Shown: positions 62,943-64,000 of the stretch, in pieces | How the letters are laid out: each line of letters starts with the position of its first letter | How positions within the stretch are numbered: position 1 is the stretch's first letter | NCBI GenBank assembly: GCA_031411655.1 | Contig: JANOBM010000192.1 | Span: 71,640-135,639, forward strand | Direction: 5' to 3' | From: UBA6163 sp031411655 | GTDB taxonomy: Bacteria > Planctomycetota > Planctomycetia > Pirellulales > Pirellulaceae | Length of the DNA: 64,000 nucleotides | Notes under the pieces: generated by a model | The model's input: the letters and a program-made list of their open reading frames with translations, nothing else | The model's database searches: none | Told to the model about the DNA's origin: nothing | Translations under genes and position numbers: made by a program

Positions 62943-64000
62943 GTTCTACCCCCGACCGACCGTTGCTCCTTGAGATGTGCGGTATCGATAAGCGATTCCC
63001 TGGTGTTCACGCGCTCAAGCAAGTGAGTTTGGAGCTTCATGCCGGTGAGGTCTTAGCGGTGATGGGAGAAAATGGAGCGGGTAAGAGCACGTTAATCAAA
63101 ACGCTCGGCGGCGTACTTCCCGACTCCGGAGCGATTCGCATCAATGGCCAAGAAGTACAAATCGATTCGCCGTCAGCATCGGTTGCTGCAGGTATCGCGA
63201 TCATCTACCAGGAATTTAATTTGATTCCTGGTTTGAAGGTACGAGAAAATCTTTTTCTTGGTCGTGAGCGATCACTCGCGACTTTCATCGACCGTCGTTT
63301 TGAAAGACAGCGCGTCGATGACCTTTTCAATCGTTTGGGTGTAAAAATCAATGCTGAATCGTTGTGTCGTGATCTGTCAATTGCAGAGCAGCAGTCAGTC
63401 GAGATAGCCAAGGCGTTGTTGTTTGATGCCCGGATCATTGTTATGGACGAGCCGACCGCGACCCTGACTCCGAAAGAGGTAACGGCATTGCTTTCGATTA
63501 TAAGGGATTTGCAAAAGCAAGGCATTGGCATTGTTTATATCAGTCACCGGCTTGAGGAAATCGAACAGATTGCCGATCGTGTCCTCGTTCTTCGTGATGG
63601 CGAACTCATTGCCACACGGAAAGCCAGCGAAGTGAATCGTGCTGAGATCATCGAATTGATGGTGGGTCGAAAAATCGCAAACGAGTTTCCGAAACACTCG
63701 GCGTCGTTCGGCGAACCACGTCTTGTAGCCAAGCACCTGACTCGAGGTGATTTCGTTCGAGACGTTAGCTTTGAGGTGCGAGCCGGCGAAGTTGTTGCAT
63801 TGACAGGCTTGGTAGGAGCAGGTCGTACTGAAGTCGCTCGTTTGATCTTTGGCGCGGACAAGGCGGACAGTGGCGAGGTTCTGGTCGATGGAAAACCGCT
63901 GGTTCCTCATTCACCCATCGATGCGATTCGTCACGGCGTTTGCTTACTACCCGAAGATCGTAAGCACCAGGGACTGATCTTATCGCATTCGATACAGAAC
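62939..64000 (+). CDS. sugar ABC transporter ATP-binding protein (RbsA-like), 3'-truncated by window
   Basis: The frame starts at GTG 62939 and stays open for 354 codons to the window end. It encodes the first ATPase domain with Walker A GENGAGKST (43-51), signature-like LSIAEQQSVEIAKAL, and Walker B VMDEPTATLT. The second half-domain begins around residue 265, with VALTGLVGAGRTEVAR in place of a standard Walker A, as in RbsA proteins. It overlaps the substrate-binding gene by 4 bases. The permease gene is expected next, outside the window. Confidence 0.93.
   Translation, partial: MSSTPDRPLLLEMCGIDKRFPGVHALKQVSLELHAGEVLAVMGENGAGKSTLIKTLGGVLPDSGAIRINGQEVQIDSPSASVAAGIAIIYQEFNLIPGLKVRENLFLGRERSLATFIDRRFERQRVDDLFNRLGVKINAESLCRDLSIAEQQSVEIAKALLFDARIIVMDEPTATLTPKEVTALLSIIRDLQKQGIGIVYISHRLEEIEQIADRVLVLRDGELIATRKASEVNRAEIIELMVGRKIANEFPKHSASFGEPRLVAKHLTRGDFVRDVSFEVRAGEVVALTGLVGAGRTEVARLIFGADKADSGEVLVDGKPLVPHSPIDAIRHGVCLLPEDRKHQGLILSHSIQN

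Overview
The window looks like chromosomal DNA of a planctomycete, probably a Pirellulaceae member close to Rhodopirellula. This rests on recognised protein families, not on a database search. The lineage markers are a sigma-70 factor with a long helix-turn-helix-rich N-terminus, a DUF1080 protein, a fused SufE-SufS, a fused HyuA-HyuB oxoprolinase, a gingipain-like C25 protease, a GH39-type enzyme, a sialate O-acetylesterase, a small basic DUF6800-like protein, and bL27 without bL21 beside it. Genes are mostly singletons or short operons, Shine-Dalgarno sequences are often weak, and GTG or TTG starts are fairly common.

Layout. 1-2.8 kb: the 3' part of an Fes/IroE-type esterase gene and a secreted GH39-like glycosidase. 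3.1-7.2 kb: a signalling operon of RedB-like thioredoxin-fold protein, membrane histidine kinase, single-domain response regulator, and REC-GGDEF-CBS diguanylate cyclase. 7.5-13 kb: two membrane proteins, a solitary error-prone polymerase DnaE2 and a TM2 protein. 13-19.4 kb: a divergent catabolic cluster of M19 dipeptidase and RraA-like protein on the minus strand, then MlrC/M81 protein, D-threonine-aldolase-like enzyme and MFS transporter on the plus strand. 19.4-22.1 kb: a small unknown protein, an SDR lacking the catalytic Tyr, and an FeS-BCP-type photolyase/cryptochrome apparently lacking its cluster cysteines. 22.2-26.5 kb: a GH15-like protein and a large secreted C45-acyltransferase/alpha-beta-hydrolase fusion. 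26.7-45.3 kb is mainly housekeeping: DUF6800-like protein, TopA, a PpiD/SurA-like protein, TilS, RNase Y, a DTW protein, SufE-SufS, an M20 deacylase, CoaX, Obg and bL27. 45.5-50.5 kb: two exported proteins of unknown function and the sigma factor. 50.7-58.4 kb: oxoprolinase, DUF1080 protein, an intron-containing tRNA, a C25 protease and tRNA-Gly(CCC). 58.7-64 kb: a sialate esterase, a 1.5-kb gene-poor stretch, and the start of a ribose-type sugar ABC transporter cut by the window end.

The most striking element is a tRNA gene (55528-55848) split in the anticodon loop by a 248-nt group I intron. The exons join to a regular 73-nt tRNA with anticodon CAU, most like tRNA-Ile2. The next most interesting items are the sigma factor with three apparent extra helix-turn-helix segments, the photolyase/SDR pair with lost cofactor or catalytic residues, the C45-hydrolase fusion, a duplicated twin-arginine motif made by a perfect 18-bp direct repeat, and several unrelated 15-19 bp tandem-repeat families in intergenic DNA.
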